Of a DNA stretch of 64,000 bases, positions 28,201 to 37,073 are shown piece by piece. Each line of letters starts with the position of its first letter. The first letter of the stretch is position 1. The notes below the pieces were generated by a model, which did not search any database, was not told where the DNA came from, and worked only from the letters and a program-made list of their open reading frames with translations. The position numbers were made by a program, and so were the translations under genes. The stretch spans positions 62,001-126,000 of the forward strand of contig NZ_PZJX01000024.1 of the NCBI RefSeq assembly GCF_003034915.1. Reading direction: 5' to 3'. The stretch is from Mesorhizobium helmanticense. Lineage in GTDB: Bacteria; Pseudomonadota; Alphaproteobacteria; Rhizobiales; Rhizobiaceae.

Positions 28201-28717
28201 GGTGATGCGGGGATTGGCGTTGCACAAATTGCTGCAGATGCTGCCCGGCATCGCGGAAGCCGAGCGCCGGGATGCGGCGAAGCGCTATCTCGAACGCGCC
28301 GGCGCGCAATGGCCCGCTGCCGAGCGCGACAAGGCTCTGGCCTCGGTGACCGCCATCCTCACCGATGCCCGCTTCGGCGGATTGTTCTCGCCGTCCTCAC
28401 GCGCCGAGGTCTCGGTCATGGGCAGCCTTGAGGTGAAGGGCAGGCTGCGCTCCATCTCAGGCAAGATCGACCGGCTGGCGGTCATGCCGGGCAAAGTGTC
28501 GATCGTCGACTACAAGACCAATCGGCCGGCGCCGGAGACGATTGCCGAAATCCCACCGGCCTATGTGCTCCAACTTGCGCTTTATCGCGCCTTGCTGCAG
28601 CCGCTTTACCCCGGACGTGAGGTCGCTGCCGCGCTGCTGTTCACCGAGGCGCCGCGGCTGATTGAGCTGCCGACCGCGCTCATGGATGATGCCCTTGCCC
28701 GACTCACGGCAGCGTGA
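25205..28717 (+). CDS. addA: Double-strand break repair helicase-nuclease AddA
   Basis: The motor and second nuclease subunit of AddAB, which unwinds and resects DNA ends and loads RecA. In 1170 residues: UvrD-type Walker A ANAGSGKT at 29-36, motif Ia TYTRAAAANM, motif II ILLDEAQDTSPDQWD, GDEKQSIYSFQGA, helicase motif V/VI (MTVHAAKGLEAPVV, RLLYVGMTRAEDRL), and a C-terminal nuclease with GKIDRLAV...VDYKTN and QLALYRALL. Starts with GTG at 25205, overlapping addB. trxA follows, a conserved order in rhizobia. Confidence 0.95.
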   Translation: MKKAYPIPTDTAISQARASDPRNSAWVSANAGSGKTHVLAQRVIRLLLRGTDPSKILCLTYTRAAAANMSNRVFSTLSEWTALGDAELAARIEALDGRRPDSDTMRRARRLFAEALETPGGLKIQTIHAFCESVLHQFPLEANIPAHFEMLDSQMEASLFATARRDMISGTAAGDAGLAEAFAAVLERGGEAGLDALLAEIVRKRDGLRTFISTAGGDGFRALFDEFRFRPGQTAEDIAASVWPLPGFVPDYFVTFTRAAEAADARIVLNNILPYARLAFAEDDPIRRLQLLGKAFLRADGAPYEPAKTFKKALLDRLPDLPERYLAAVGAVLEISDRLALFRMLEGTSAALTIADWLIARYEQLKRARGFLDFNDLITRTVNLLARPDAGPWVQYKLDQGIDHILLDEAQDTSPDQWDVVKRLAEEFFAGQGARDTVHRTIFAVGDEKQSIYSFQGAAPDSFADSRLLFAGKVRDADAAFADLKLTWSFRSSDDVLAAVDRVFADPAVRRGISHDPDPLRHQAIRTDAPGYVEVWPSIGADAVDEPDDWTQAVDHAHAPAVRVAENVAVTIAGWIGADEIIEGRGKKLRPGDVLVLVRKRDRFVHALTRALKRRDIPVAGADRLSLPGHIAVKDLIALGHFLIQPQDDLSLAAMLRSPIFDVSEEMLFKLAGERLPGLPLIASLREHAGDGAALATIIAQLDTWSNEAAFKPVFEFYAAVLARDGLRRKMIARLGPEAGDILDEFLNFCLAEERTGLPGLESFLSTLENAGPEIKREMDQTRDEVRVMTVHAAKGLEAPVVFLVDGGSAPFSDQHLPRLMPFDGSGEHWDGKGYLWRSASDVANGFSRAASVRARELADDEYRRLLYVGMTRAEDRLIVCGYHGKRAPHTGTWHSIVSRALVGAPESTERQHPATGEAVHRFHVTKLPPVAQAAAKEAQQAQQFGPLPQTLFQPLPPYEDLPRPLSPSGASALIDETKEAVIDTGSRVLDAEAEPGFAVMRGLALHKLLQMLPGIAEAERRDAAKRYLERAGAQWPAAERDKALASVTAILTDARFGGLFSPSSRAEVSVMGSLEVKGRLRSISGKIDRLAVMPGKVSIVDYKTNRPAPETIAEIPPAYVLQLALYRALLQPLYPGREVAAALLFTEAPRLIELPTALMDDALARLTAA

Positions 28718-28790
28718 CACAACACCTGCTTGAACAAAGACGTGATCACCACCACATTTGGTACGACGAAAAAATCGAAAGGATTTCCGC

Positions 28791-29114
28791 ATGGCCACCG
28801 TCAAGGTCGACAAGAGCAATTTCCAGGCCGACGTGCTTAACGCCAAGGAGCCGGTCGTGGTTGATTTCTGGGCGGAGTGGTGCGGCCCCTGCAAGATGAT
28901 CGCGCCGGCGCTTGAGGAGATCGCCAACGAACTCGGCGGCAAGGTCAAGATCGCCAAGCTCAACATTGACGAGAATCCGGAGCTCGCCGCACAGTTCGGC
29001 GTGCGCTCGATCCCGACGCTGATGATCTTCAAAGGCGGTGAAAGGGCCGACATCAAGGTTGGTGCTGCACCAAAGACGGCGCTGTCGCACTGGATCAACG
29101 GCAATCTCGCCTGA
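28791..29114 (+). CDS. trxA: Thioredoxin
   Basis: A 107-residue thioredoxin, a general cytoplasmic disulfide reductant. The active site is [19 protein letters not shown]; the cis-proline loop is [13 protein letters not shown]. The ATG at 28791 follows AAAGGATTTCCGC; the open frame extends upstream to 28758, but the added residues are not family-like. A strong terminator follows 25 nt after the stop, so it ends the addAB unit or has its own promoter in the 73-bp gap. Confidence 0.97.
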   Translation: MATVKVDKSNFQADVLNAKEPVVVDFWAEWCGPCKMIAPALEEIANELGGKVKIAKLNIDENPELAAQFGVRSIPTLMIFKGGERADIKVGAAPKTALSHWINGNLA

Positions 29115-29139
29115 TCGTTCTGAAATTTGGATCGAAGGA

Positions 29140-29167
29140 GCCCGGCCCTCGCGCCGGGCTTTTCTTT
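29140..29167 (+). terminator. Rho-independent terminator of trxA
   Basis: Perfect 7-bp stem GCCCGGC (29140-29146) / GCCGGGC (29153-29159), loop CCTCGC, followed by TTTTCTTT. Confidence 0.92.
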
Positions 29168-29243
29168 GGCGCCATCGACTGGTCGCTCTGGCCCTCGCGC
29201 CATGGCGCTCCATGTCCTCTGTTCAGGCAGACAGGAGAACCCC

Positions 29244-29525
29244 ATGACCGGATCCGCCAAGGCCACCGTCTTCATCGACAATGAACGCGTCATCGTCACC
29301 GAATACCGCTTCCAGCCGGGCGACAACACCGGCTGGCACCGCCACGGCCACGACTACGTCATCGTGCCACTGATGGACGGCAAGCTGAAGCTGTTGACCA
29401 AGGACGGTGAGTCCTTCGCCGAGATGAAGAAGGGCGCGCCCTATTTCCGCAAGGAGGGCGTCGAGCACGACGTCATCAGCGCCAATGAGGGCGAATACGC
29501 CTTCATCGAGATCGAGTTGAAGTAG
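29244..29525 (+). CDS. Small cupin-domain protein
   Basis: A 93-residue single-domain cupin. Motif 1 is visible as PGDNTGWHRHGHDYVIVPLMDG with the metal-binding HRHGH cluster, and motif 2 around GVEHDVISANEGEYAFIEIE. The ATG at 29244 is preceded by ACAGGAGAAC; the longer upstream frame passes through the trxA terminator and is unlikely. The reaction is unknown; small cupins of this kind may bind metabolites or act as isomerases/dioxygenases. Convergent with the VOC gene. Confidence 0.85.
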   Translation: MTGSAKATVFIDNERVIVTEYRFQPGDNTGWHRHGHDYVIVPLMDGKLKLLTKDGESFAEMKKGAPYFRKEGVEHDVISANEGEYAFIEIELK

Positions 29526-29549
29526 TCCACCAAGGGGCGGTGCCCGTGA

Positions 29550-29969
29550 TTACCAATCGGCGATGCGATCGCCGCCGACAAATTGTGCACTTTTATCGGT
29601 ATACTCGAAAAGCTCGATCTTCACGCCGTTGGGGTCGCGGATCCAGGCCTGGTATGTGTCATCGCAGGCGTGTTTCTTTGCTGTGACATCGATGCCCTTC
29701 GACTTGATATGGGCAATCGCCGCGTCGATATCTTCCACTTCAAGGCAAAAGTGGTTGATCTGGTTGATCTCGCTGTAGCTCGTGCCGTCTTTCCTGAACA
29801 CCTCGACATGGCTGCGGCCGCCGCAATTGAGATAGAAGCCGAAGATCTTGCCGTCGCGCAGGAAGTTGAACTGGGTGTCTAGGCCGAGCACGTCTCGGTA
29901 GAAACTCCGCGTCGCCTCCAGATCATGTGCGAAGATGCAGACATGAGCGAGCTGCTTTACCTCGATCAT
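29550..29969 (-). CDS. VOC family protein (glyoxalase/dioxygenase-like)
   Basis: A 139-residue vicinal-oxygen-chelate protein with two beta-alpha-beta-beta-beta modules: residues about 4-60 (QLAHVCIFAHDLEATRSFYRDVLGLD) and about 70-128 (INHFCLEVEDIDAAIAHIKSKGI...WIRDPNGVKIELFEY). Metal-ligand candidates are the His in LAHVCI, the His in NHFCLEV and the Glu in KIELFEY. It might be a lactoylglutathione lyase or other VOC enzyme; substrate not determinable. The start at 29969 has a strong AAGGAG. Confidence 0.85.
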   Translation of the reverse strand: MIEVKQLAHVCIFAHDLEATRSFYRDVLGLDTQFNFLRDGKIFGFYLNCGGRSHVEVFRKDGTSYSEINQINHFCLEVEDIDAAIAHIKSKGIDVTAKKHACDDTYQAWIRDPNGVKIELFEYTDKSAQFVGGDRIADW

Positions 29970-30006
29970 GATTGGCTCCTTACGCTGGTCGTGACAAATC
30001 GAACGC

Positions 30007-31332
30007 TCAGGTCGGCGGCGTGCCGTTTTCGGCAAGCACCGCGCCGGCCAGGTACAATGAACCGCCGATCAGGATGCGCGGCGGCTGCCCGTCCCAGCTA
30101 TCGCGCAGCAGCATCAGCGCGTTGGCGACGGAACTGACCGGCTCGGCCGACAGCCCCGCTTCCGTGGCGCGGACCGCCAGTTCGTCATTCGGCACGCCGG
30201 CCTCGCTGAGGCTCACCGGCACCGTGTAGACATGCCGCACGAGGCCCTTGAAGGCGCGGAAATAGCCGGCCTGGTCCTTGGTGTTGATCATGCCGGCGAT
30301 CAGGAAAAGCGGCCGCGGGTTCTTTTCCTCCTGCTCGGCCAGCGCCTCGGCGACGACGATGCCTGCTCCCGGATTGTGCCCACCGTCGAGCCAGATGTCG
30401 GCGCCCTTCGGCGCCAGATCCGTCAGCCGGCCCTGCGGCAGCTTCTGCATGCGGCCCGGCCAGGCGACAGTGGCCATCGCCTTTTCCGCGGCGCGGTGGC
30501 TGATCTCGAAGCCGGCGGCTTTGACCGCCGCGATCGCCGCAGCCGCGTTGGCGAACTGGTGACGTCCCGGCAGGCGTGGCGGCGGCAGGTCCATCAGCCC
30601 GTCCTCGTCCTGATAGACCATGCGGCCGTTTTCCTCGAAAGCGAGGAAGTCCTGGCCGTAGACGAAGGTCGGGCAGTCCAGCCGCTCGGCGGTTTCGATC
30701 AGCACCTGCAGCGCCGTATCGCTTTCCTGCGCGCCGATGACCACCGGGCAGCCGCGCTTGATGATGCCGGCCTTTTCGGCGGCGATCAGCTCGACCCGGT
30801 CGCCGAGATAGGCTTCATGGTCGAGCGAGACCGGCATGATCACCGACACCGCCGGCCTGTCGATGACATTGGTGGCGTCGAAGCGGCCGCCGAGCCCGAC
30901 CTCGATGACGGCGGCTTCGGCCGGATGCTCGGAAAACAGGAGGAAGGTGACGGCGGTGAGGATCTCGAAGACGGTGATCGTCTGACCTTCATTGGCCTTG
31001 GCGACGCGCGCTATTGTCTCGGCGAAGACATCGTCGTCGACCAGTCTGCCGCCGCCTTCGGCGGCCAGCCGGTAGCGCTCGTGCCAGTTCACCAGATGCG
31101 GCGACGTGTGCACGTGGACGAGATGGCCTGCCGCTTCCAGCAATGCCCGCGAGAAGGCGGCGCACGAGCCCTTGCCGTTGGTGCCGGCGATATGGATGAC
31201 CGGCGGCAAATGGTCCTGCGGATTGCCCAGCCGCTCGAGCAACCTGGAGATACGGTCCAGCGAAAGGTCGAAGCCCTTCGGATGAAGCGCCATCAGGCTT
31301 TCGATTTCGCGGTCGGCGGCAAGTGTTGTCAT
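30007..31332 (-). CDS. folC: Bifunctional folylpolyglutamate synthase / dihydrofolate synthase
   Basis: Mur-ligase-family enzyme (441 residues) that adds glutamate to dihydropteroate and extends folate polyglutamate tails. The P-loop HIAGTNGKGSCAAF is at about residues 47-60; TSPHLVNWHERYRL and the EVGLGGRFDATNVI motif are family signatures, and the C-terminal domain has WLDGGHNPGAG. Lies downstream of accD on the same strand with a 128-bp gap, the usual accD-folC order. Confidence 0.96.
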   Translation of the reverse strand: MTTLAADREIESLMALHPKGFDLSLDRISRLLERLGNPQDHLPPVIHIAGTNGKGSCAAFSRALLEAAGHLVHVHTSPHLVNWHERYRLAAEGGGRLVDDDVFAETIARVAKANEGQTITVFEILTAVTFLLFSEHPAEAAVIEVGLGGRFDATNVIDRPAVSVIMPVSLDHEAYLGDRVELIAAEKAGIIKRGCPVVIGAQESDTALQVLIETAERLDCPTFVYGQDFLAFEENGRMVYQDEDGLMDLPPPRLPGRHQFANAAAAIAAVKAAGFEISHRAAEKAMATVAWPGRMQKLPQGRLTDLAPKGADIWLDGGHNPGAGIVVAEALAEQEEKNPRPLFLIAGMINTKDQAGYFRAFKGLVRHVYTVPVSLSEAGVPNDELAVRATEAGLSAEPVSSVANALMLLRDSWDGQPPRILIGGSLYLAGAVLAENGTPPT

Positions 31333-31460
31333 GGGAGAGAATCCTAGCGCATGAGCCCGCAGATCGGAATCGATTTCCAGAAAGGGGTATGCGCAAAATC
31401 AAGAAGCTGCGGCGCACGACATCTCGCGCGCAACCGCGGTTCGCAGCCAGGAACGTCGCG

Positions 31461-32387
31461 TCACGCCTGGGGACGCGTTTCCGCTGGAACAACCGCCGGC
31501 GGCAGGATTTCCGGCTCCAGCGGCTTCTGCTCCTGCGGCACCTTGAGCAGCATTTTCAGGAGCCGCGCGATCGTCTCGCGCATCTCCAGCCTCGACACCA
31601 CCATGTCGACCATGCCGTGCTCCATCAGATATTCGGCGCGCTGGAAGCCGTCGGGCAGTTTCTCCCGGATGGTCTGTTCGATGACGCGCGGCCCGGCAAA
31701 GCCGATCAGCGCGCCGGGCTCGGCGATGTGCACGTCGCCCAGCATCGCATAGGACGCGGTGACGCCGCCGGTGGTCGGGTTGGTCAGTACCACGATATAG
31801 GGCAGGCCGGCCTCCTTCAGCCGGTCGACGCCGACAGTGGTCCGCGGCAACTGCATCAGCGACAGGATGCCTTCCTGCATGCGGGCGCCGCCGGAAGCGG
31901 CGAACAGGATCAACGGCCGCTTGCGTTGCAGGGCAACCTCGAACGCATGCACGATGGCGTCGCCCGCCGCCATGCCGAGCGAGCCGCCCATGAAAGCAAA
32001 ATCCTGCACCGTGATCACCACCGGCAGGCCCTCGATCGTGCCCAGCGCATTGACGATCGCATCCTCCAGCCCGGTCTTGGCCTTGGCGTCCTTCAGCCGG
32101 TCGGTGTAGCGCTTCTCGTCGCGGAATTTCAGCGGATCCAGCACCACCTTGGGATTATCGAGCGTCTCGTATTTGCCGTCGTCGAGGAAGAATTTCAGCC
32201 GCTCCTTGGCCGAGATCTTCATGTGGTGGCCGGAGGACGGGATGACGAACTGGTTCTGCTCCAGGTCCTTGTGGAAGACCATCTCGCCGGTCTCGGGATC
32301 CTTGATCCAGAGGTTCTCGGGCATATCGGTGCGCCGGCCGAGCATCGAATTGATCTTCGGGCGGACGTAGTTGGTGATCCAGTTCAT
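31461..32387 (-). CDS. accD: Acetyl-CoA carboxylase carboxyltransferase subunit beta, lacking zinc-ribbon cysteines
   Basis: Beta subunit of the carboxyltransferase that makes malonyl-CoA for fatty acid synthesis, partner of AccA. The 308-residue length is normal, and the crotonase-fold core is intact ([70 protein letters not shown]). The N-terminal zinc ribbon has the right layout, but all four cysteines are gone: [11 protein letters not shown] stands for LWxKCPxCG, and VIPSSGHHM for VCPKCGHHM. Some rhizobial AccD proteins are known to lack most of these. A proline-rich tail ends the protein. Sits between trpA and folC. Confidence 0.95.
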   Translation of the reverse strand: MNWITNYVRPKINSMLGRRTDMPENLWIKDPETGEMVFHKDLEQNQFVIPSSGHHMKISAKERLKFFLDDGKYETLDNPKVVLDPLKFRDEKRYTDRLKDAKAKTGLEDAIVNALGTIEGLPVVITVQDFAFMGGSLGMAAGDAIVHAFEVALQRKRPLILFAASGGARMQEGILSLMQLPRTTVGVDRLKEAGLPYIVVLTNPTTGGVTASYAMLGDVHIAEPGALIGFAGPRVIEQTIREKLPDGFQRAEYLMEHGMVDMVVSRLEMRETIARLLKMLLKVPQEQKPLEPEILPPAVVPAETRPQA

Positions 32388-32434
32388 CGCTTCGGCTCCT
32401 GTCCTGACGAAGAGGTAGGAAAGACGTAGGGATA

Positions 32435-33277
32435 CTATTCGGCGGCAGCAAGGCGGGCCGAACGAACGCCCTGGGCGAGGCCGCTGACCAGTGTGGCCAC
32501 CGCCTCGGCCGGATCGGCGGTCTTCTCGCCCTTCGGCCCCAGCACGTTGGCGACGGCATTGACGATCGCGGTGCCGACGACGACGCCATCGGCATTGGCG
32601 CCGATGATGCGCGCCTGCTCGGCGGTCTTGACGCCGAAGCCGACGCAGACCGGCAGGTCGGTATGGCCCTTGATGCGCTTGACCGCCGCCGCCACCTTGC
32701 CGGTGTCGGCCAGTGCGGAGCCGGTGATGCCGGTCATCGATACGTAGTAGACGAAGCCGGAGGTGTTCTGCAGCACCTTGGGCAGGCGCTTGTTGTCGGT
32801 GGTCGGCGTCGCCAGCCGGATGAAGTTGATGCCGGCCTTGAGCGCCGGAATGCAGAGTTCCTCGTCCATTTCCGGCGGCAGGTCGACGACGATCAGCCCG
32901 TCAATGCCGCTGGCGATGGCATCCTTGAGGAAGCGGTCGACGCCGTAGATGTAGATCGGATTGTAGTAGCCCATCAGCACGATCGGCGTCTCATTGTCGG
33001 CGACGCGAAATTCCGACGCCATCTTCAGCGTCTTGACCAGCGTCTGGCCACCTTTCAGCGCGCGCAGGCCGGCGGCCTGGATCGCCGGGCCGTCGGCCAT
33101 CGGATCGGAAAACGGCATGCCCATTTCGATGATGTCTGCGCCTGCCTTGGGCAGCGCCTTCATGATCGACAAAGCTGTGTCGTAGTCCGGGTCGCCGCTC
33201 ATGAAATAGGTGACCAGCGCAGGACGGCCTTCGGTTTTCAGCTTCGCCATGCGGCGGTCGATGCGGGTGGCCGCCAT
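32435..33277 (-). CDS. trpA: Tryptophan synthase subunit alpha
   Basis: Cleaves indole-3-glycerol phosphate to indole and glyceraldehyde 3-phosphate. The 280-residue TIM-barrel protein has the catalytic Glu in [17 protein letters not shown] (about residue 50), the catalytic Asp region [11 protein letters not shown] and the phosphate-binding [10 protein letters not shown]. The start at 33277 ([10 protein letters not shown]) lies one base past the trpB stop, so it is coupled to trpB; the frame remains open upstream only as a trpB shadow. Confidence 0.96.
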   Translation of the reverse strand: MAATRIDRRMAKLKTEGRPALVTYFMSGDPDYDTALSIMKALPKAGADIIEMGMPFSDPMADGPAIQAAGLRALKGGQTLVKTLKMASEFRVADNETPIVLMGYYNPIYIYGVDRFLKDAIASGIDGLIVVDLPPEMDEELCIPALKAGINFIRLATPTTDNKRLPKVLQNTSGFVYYVSMTGITGSALADTGKVAAAVKRIKGHTDLPVCVGFGVKTAEQARIIGANADGVVVGTAIVNAVANVLGPKGEKTADPAEAVATLVSGLAQGVRSARLAAAE

Positions 33278-33278
33278 A

Positions 33279-34499
33279 TCAGATCTCCATGCCCAGCATG
33301 TCGGCCACCGTGTGCACGTCCTTGTCGCCGCGGCCGGACAGGTTGACGATGACGATCTGGTCCTTGTCCATGTCAGGCACGATCTTGACCGCATGCGCGA
33401 TGGCATGGGCCGATTCCAGCGCCGGAATGATGCCCTCGACCCGCGTCGTCAGCTTGAAAGCCTCCAGCGCCTCGTCGTCGAGGATCGGCACGTATTCGAC
33501 GCGGCCGCTATCGCGCAGCCAGGAATGTTCGGGACCGACACCCGGATAGTCGAGGCCGGCCGAGATCGAATGGCCGTCCATGATCTGGCCGTCGGCGTTC
33601 TGCAGGAGATAGGTGCGGTTGCCGTGCAGCACGCCAGGCGCGCCGGCATTCATCGAGGCGCAATGTTCGATGCCGTCGAGGCCGCGGCCGCCGGCTTCGA
33701 TGCCGATGATGCGGACCTGCCTGTCGTCGAGGAAGGGATGGAACAGGCCGATGGCGTTCGAGCCGCCGCCGACGCAGGCGATGATGGTGTCGGGAAGCCG
33801 GCCTTCCTGCTCGAGGATCTGGGCGCGCGCCTCGGTGCCGATCACCGACTGGAAGTCGCGCACCAACTCCGGATAGGGATGCGGGCCGGCGGCGGTGCCG
33901 ATCAGGTAATAAGTATCCTCGACATTGGTCACCCAGTCGCGCAAGGCCTCGTTCATGGCGTCCTTCAGCGTGCCGTGTCCGGCCGTCACCGGCCGGACTT
34001 CGGCGCCGAGCAGCTTCATGCGAAAGACATTGGGGCTTTGGCGAGCGACGTCGGTGGCGCCCATATAGACTATGCAGGGGTAGCCGAAGCGCGCCGCCAC
34101 CGTAGCCGTTGCGACGCCGTGCTGGCCGGCGCCCGTCTCGGCGATGATGCGCTTCTTGCCCATGCGCTTGGCCAGCAGTATCTGGCCGAGGCAATTGTTG
34201 ATCTTGTGCGAGCCGGTGTGGTTCAGGTCCTCGCGCTTGAAATAGACTTTCGCCCCGCCCAAATGCCTGGTCAGGCCCTCGGCGAAATAAAGCTTCGACG
34301 GCCGTCCGGCATAGTGGGTCGAAAGGTCCGTCAGCTCGGCCTTGAAATCCGAGTCGTTCTTGACCTCGTTCCAGTGCCGTTCCAGGTCGAGGATCAGCGG
34401 CATCAGCGTCTCGGCGACGAAGCGGCCGCCGAAGATGCCGAACATGCCCTGTTCGTCGGGTCCGGTGCGGAAGGAATTGGGTGTCGCCGGCTTGTCCAT
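33279..34499 (-). CDS. trpB: Tryptophan synthase subunit beta
   Basis: PLP enzyme condensing indole with serine to tryptophan in the alpha2beta2 complex. The 406-residue protein shows the PLP lysine in [31 protein letters not shown] and the PLP phosphate-binding [12 protein letters not shown]. The start at 34499 ([10 protein letters not shown]) follows AAGAGGAGATC. Part of the trpF-trpB-trpA transcription unit on the minus strand. Confidence 0.97.
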   Translation of the reverse strand: MDKPATPNSFRTGPDEQGMFGIFGGRFVAETLMPLILDLERHWNEVKNDSDFKAELTDLSTHYAGRPSKLYFAEGLTRHLGGAKVYFKREDLNHTGSHKINNCLGQILLAKRMGKKRIIAETGAGQHGVATATVAARFGYPCIVYMGATDVARQSPNVFRMKLLGAEVRPVTAGHGTLKDAMNEALRDWVTNVEDTYYLIGTAAGPHPYPELVRDFQSVIGTEARAQILEQEGRLPDTIIACVGGGSNAIGLFHPFLDDRQVRIIGIEAGGRGLDGIEHCASMNAGAPGVLHGNRTYLLQNADGQIMDGHSISAGLDYPGVGPEHSWLRDSGRVEYVPILDDEALEAFKLTTRVEGIIPALESAHAIAHAVKIVPDMDKDQIVIVNLSGRGDKDVHTVADMLGMEI

Positions 34500-34574
34500 C
34501 GCCGATCTCCTCTTGTCTTGATGAGCCTGCCGGAAGCCGGCTTTCGCCTTCGGTGGCATGCCCTGCTTGAGTCG

Positions 34575-35234
34575 TCAGGCTGCGCGATTGTCGCGCGCTG
34601 CCCTCACGGCCCGGAAAAACTGTTCGATCAGCGCCGGATCCTTGACGCCCGGTGCACTTTCCACGCCGGACGAGATGTCGATTGCGGGCGGGTTGGCAAG
34701 TCTTAGGGCATCGCCGATATTGGCGGCGTTGAGCCCACCGGAAAGCATGTAATCGACGCCGGCGTCAAGACCGGCCAGAATGCGCCAGTCGAAGGCAATG
34801 CCGTTGCCGCCCGGCAGTTCCGAACCTTTGGGCGGTTTCGCGTCGAACAGGAAGCGATCGGCAATGCCGATGAAGGGTTTTATCCGCTCCAGATCGGCCG
34901 CCTCGCTGACCGGCAGCGCCTTGATGACAGGCAGGCCATAACGCGCCTTGAGCTCGGCCAGCCGCTCCGGCGTCTCCGAGCCATGAAGCTGCAGCATGTC
35001 TGGACGCATTTTTTCAACGATCTCGTCCAGGAACGCGTCGCTGGCGTCAACCGTCACGGCAACCGCCTTGGCCTTGCCGATCGCGGCTTCACGCAAGCCG
35101 CCGGCTTCCAGGGGATCGATAAAGCGCGGGCTCTTGGCGAAGAAAATGAAGCCGACATGGCTGGCGCCGCCGGCCAATGCCGCGGCCACTGCCTTGTCGG
35201 TCTTCAATCCGCAAATCTTGATGTCGAGCGCCAT
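34575..35234 (-). CDS. trpF: Phosphoribosylanthranilate isomerase
   Basis: Converts phosphoribosyl anthranilate to CdRP in tryptophan synthesis. The 219-residue TIM-barrel protein has the catalytic Cys in DIKICGLKTDKAV (Cys8) and a catalytic Asp in LFDAKPPKGSELPGGNG, with phosphate-binding LSGGLNAANIGDAL. ATG at 35234 chosen because the protein then begins MALDIKICG as in relatives; a Met nine codons upstream is possible. First gene of the trpFBA unit; 110 bp separate it from a divergent small gene. Confidence 0.95.
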   Translation of the reverse strand: MALDIKICGLKTDKAVAAALAGGASHVGFIFFAKSPRFIDPLEAGGLREAAIGKAKAVAVTVDASDAFLDEIVEKMRPDMLQLHGSETPERLAELKARYGLPVIKALPVSEAADLERIKPFIGIADRFLFDAKPPKGSELPGGNGIAFDWRILAGLDAGVDYMLSGGLNAANIGDALRLANPPAIDISSGVESAPGVKDPALIEQFFRAVRAARDNRAA

Positions 35235-35344
35235 GGCGCGGGGATTGGCACGAAACGGCAAAAGAGTCGAGAAAAAGCATGCTGTTTGCCACCCGCGCAG
35301 AAAGCGCTAGCTTCTTTTGGAGGCAATAGAGGCGGGAGCAGACT

Positions 35345-35563
35345 ATGGCAGACGAAACCGTCGCCCAACTCAGGCAAAAGATTGCGCAGGCGCGCGAGGT
35401 CATCGCGCATCTGCTGGACAAGGCAGCCTTCAACGGCGCCGAGGCACAGCGCGCCCTCGACTATTTCGGCAGCGATGAATTCGAGAAGAATTTCTTGCCC
35501 TGGCCGCGCCCTGGCGACGAAGGCTTGCGGCCTGACGAACTCAACGCGGCGAATGACGATTGA
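35345..35563 (+). CDS. Conserved small hypothetical protein
   Basis: A 72-residue acidic protein, not recognised. It has a predicted N-terminal helix with heptad-like spacing (ETVAQLRQKIAQAREVIAHLLDKAAF) and a C-terminal half with aromatic and proline residues (ALDYFGSDEFEKNFLPWPRPGDEGLRPDEL). The ATG follows a GGCGGGAGCAGACT stretch, consistent with real translation. Divergent from trpF and convergent with the YgjP-like gene. No function can be given. Confidence 0.65.
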   Translation: MADETVAQLRQKIAQAREVIAHLLDKAAFNGAEAQRALDYFGSDEFEKNFLPWPRPGDEGLRPDELNAANDD

Positions 35564-35592
35564 GTGGACCGGCTAAGGCCGATCCGGGCGCG

Positions 35593-36351
35593 TCAGTCGA
35601 ACATGATCGCCTGCAGCGCGCCGCCATTGCGCTTCAGCCAGTCCTTGCAGCGCTCGGTGTCGGGGCAAAGCTGCTCGCACAGTTTCCAGAATTTCGGGCC
35701 GTGGTTCATCTCCTTGAGATGCGCCACCTCATGCGCGACGAGGTAGTTTATGACCGGCGTCGGCGCCATCATGATGCGCCAGGAGAAGGACAGATTGCCG
35801 TCGGAGGTGCAGGAGCCCCAGCGGCTCGATGTGTCCTTGAAGCGGATCGCCTTGGCGCGCTTGTTGATCGTAGCTGTGTGCTTGACCACCAGCCGCTCGA
35901 TCTCGCGCTTGGCTTCGCGCTTGAGGAAATCGGCGATACGGCGCGGCAGATGTATGCGCTCACCATGCACGATCAGCAGTGGACCACGCTCGTCGCGCGA
36001 GATGGTCACTGTGCCGCGTTTTGCCGGTTCATGGACGATGCGGTGCGGCACGCCGCGCACCGGGATCTTGATCCCTGGCCGCACTTGCGGCCGGTTGGGC
36101 ACCTTGGCCAGCCGCTGCTCCAGCCAGTCCTGATGGCGGTCTAGGAATTTTTCCACCTCGCCCCGCCGCAGGCCTGGCGGCACGGTGATGCGCAAACCCC
36201 GGCCGCCGGAATCGATGCGCAGCGTCAGCCGCCGCGCCCGGTCGCTCTCGACGATCTTGAGCGGCAGCGTGCGGCCGGCGACACAATGCTCGCGCTCCAC
36301 GACGGGCGCAGGCTTGGGCTTGGTCAGGTTGCGGAAGAAGCCGATGGTCAT
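35593..36351 (-). CDS. YgjP/SprT-like zinc metallopeptidase domain protein (M48, DUF45)
   Basis: A 252-residue protein with the zinc motif HEVAHLKEMNHGPKFW near residue 205 (HExxH plus downstream His), preceded by DTSSRWGSCTSDGNLSFSWRIMMAP, the combination found in the YgjP/DUF45 family. Some members resemble SprT/Wss1 proteases that cut DNA-protein crosslinks; activity here is not known. The start at 36351 (MTIGFFRNL) gives a family-like N-terminus; the frame remains open upstream. Confidence 0.85.
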   Translation of the reverse strand: MTIGFFRNLTKPKPAPVVEREHCVAGRTLPLKIVESDRARRLTLRIDSGGRGLRITVPPGLRRGEVEKFLDRHQDWLEQRLAKVPNRPQVRPGIKIPVRGVPHRIVHEPAKRGTVTISRDERGPLLIVHGERIHLPRRIADFLKREAKREIERLVVKHTATINKRAKAIRFKDTSSRWGSCTSDGNLSFSWRIMMAPTPVINYLVAHEVAHLKEMNHGPKFWKLCEQLCPDTERCKDWLKRNGGALQAIMFD

Positions 36352-36407
36352 GGCCGGACGATACGCGATTCGAGGAAAACGACTAGAGGTGCGAACGCGA
36401 AAAGAGA

Positions 36408-36443
36408 ACAAAAAAGAAACGGCGCCGCTCAGGCGACGCCGTT
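36408..36443 (-). terminator. Rho-independent terminator after the DUF2852 gene
   Basis: On the minus strand the stem AACGGCG...CGCCGTT (36437-36443 with 36418-36424, extended inward by GC pairs) is followed by TTTCTTTTTTG. It lies 28 nt after the DUF2852 stop and upstream of the YgjP-like gene. Confidence 0.88.
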
Positions 36444-36470
36444 CATCATGCCAAGGCTTGTTGCTCGGCG

Positions 36471-36956
36471 CTAGTCGTCAAGGAGGTTCGAGCCCTTGCG
36501 CTTGGGCGTCGTCGGCCCAGTCGTCTTGGTCGTTCCCGTTGTCGTCGGGGCAGTCGACTTGTTGCGGTTCGCCATGAACCGGTCGAATTCGTCCTGGTCC
36601 TTGGCGCGGCGCAGCTCGCGAGCATAATCGTCGAACTCGCTCAGCATCTCGTCAAGCTTGCGGCGCTCTTCAGCCAGGCGCTCGAGTTCCTTTTCGCGCC
36701 AGTCGTCGAAAGCGACATTGCCGGTGCGGGCGGAGCCATGACCCCAGCGCGCGGCCTTGTCGGAACCGCGGCGGCAGCCGGCGAAGATGCCGTCGGTGGC
36801 GCGGTTGACGTCACGCTTGAAGCCGTCGAGCCGGTCGCCCCAGATGATGTAGGCGAGCATGGCGAAGCCGAGCGGCCAGAACACCATGAAACCGATTACC
36901 ATCAGCGCGATGGTCGCCGGCGTCCAGGCCGGACGGATCAAAGCAGATGTGTTCAT
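36471..36956 (-). CDS. DUF2852 domain protein
   Basis: A 161-residue protein recognised as DUF2852 by the opening RPAWTPATIALMVIGFMVFWPLGFAMLAYIIWG. It has one or two hydrophobic segments (about residues 13-38), a central charged coiled-coil-like region (DDWREKELERLAEERRKLDEML) and a Thr/Pro/Lys-rich low-complexity tail. Probably an inner-membrane protein with a cytoplasmic tail; function unknown. A good terminator follows. Confidence 0.85.
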   Translation of the reverse strand: MNTSALIRPAWTPATIALMVIGFMVFWPLGFAMLAYIIWGDRLDGFKRDVNRATDGIFAGCRRGSDKAARWGHGSARTGNVAFDDWREKELERLAEERRKLDEMLSEFDDYARELRRAKDQDEFDRFMANRNKSTAPTTTGTTKTTGPTTPKRKGSNLLDD

Positions 36957-37073
36957 TTTCTCCCGTTCCTTCAGTTGGAGACAGCCAAACCCGGCTGCGT
37001 GGAATCGAAATGGGAACGGAAAAACGGCGATTCAAGACAGTATCGGCCAAAACCGGACAAGCTGCTGAAATGA

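Noticed and set aside
26600..28309. Long minus-strand frame (569 codons) opposite addA
   Set aside because: Antisense shadow of the helicase gene with no motif of its own.
33210..34706. Long plus-strand frame (498 codons) opposite trpB
   Set aside because: Antisense to trpB, with His/Gly/Arg-rich low-complexity translation.
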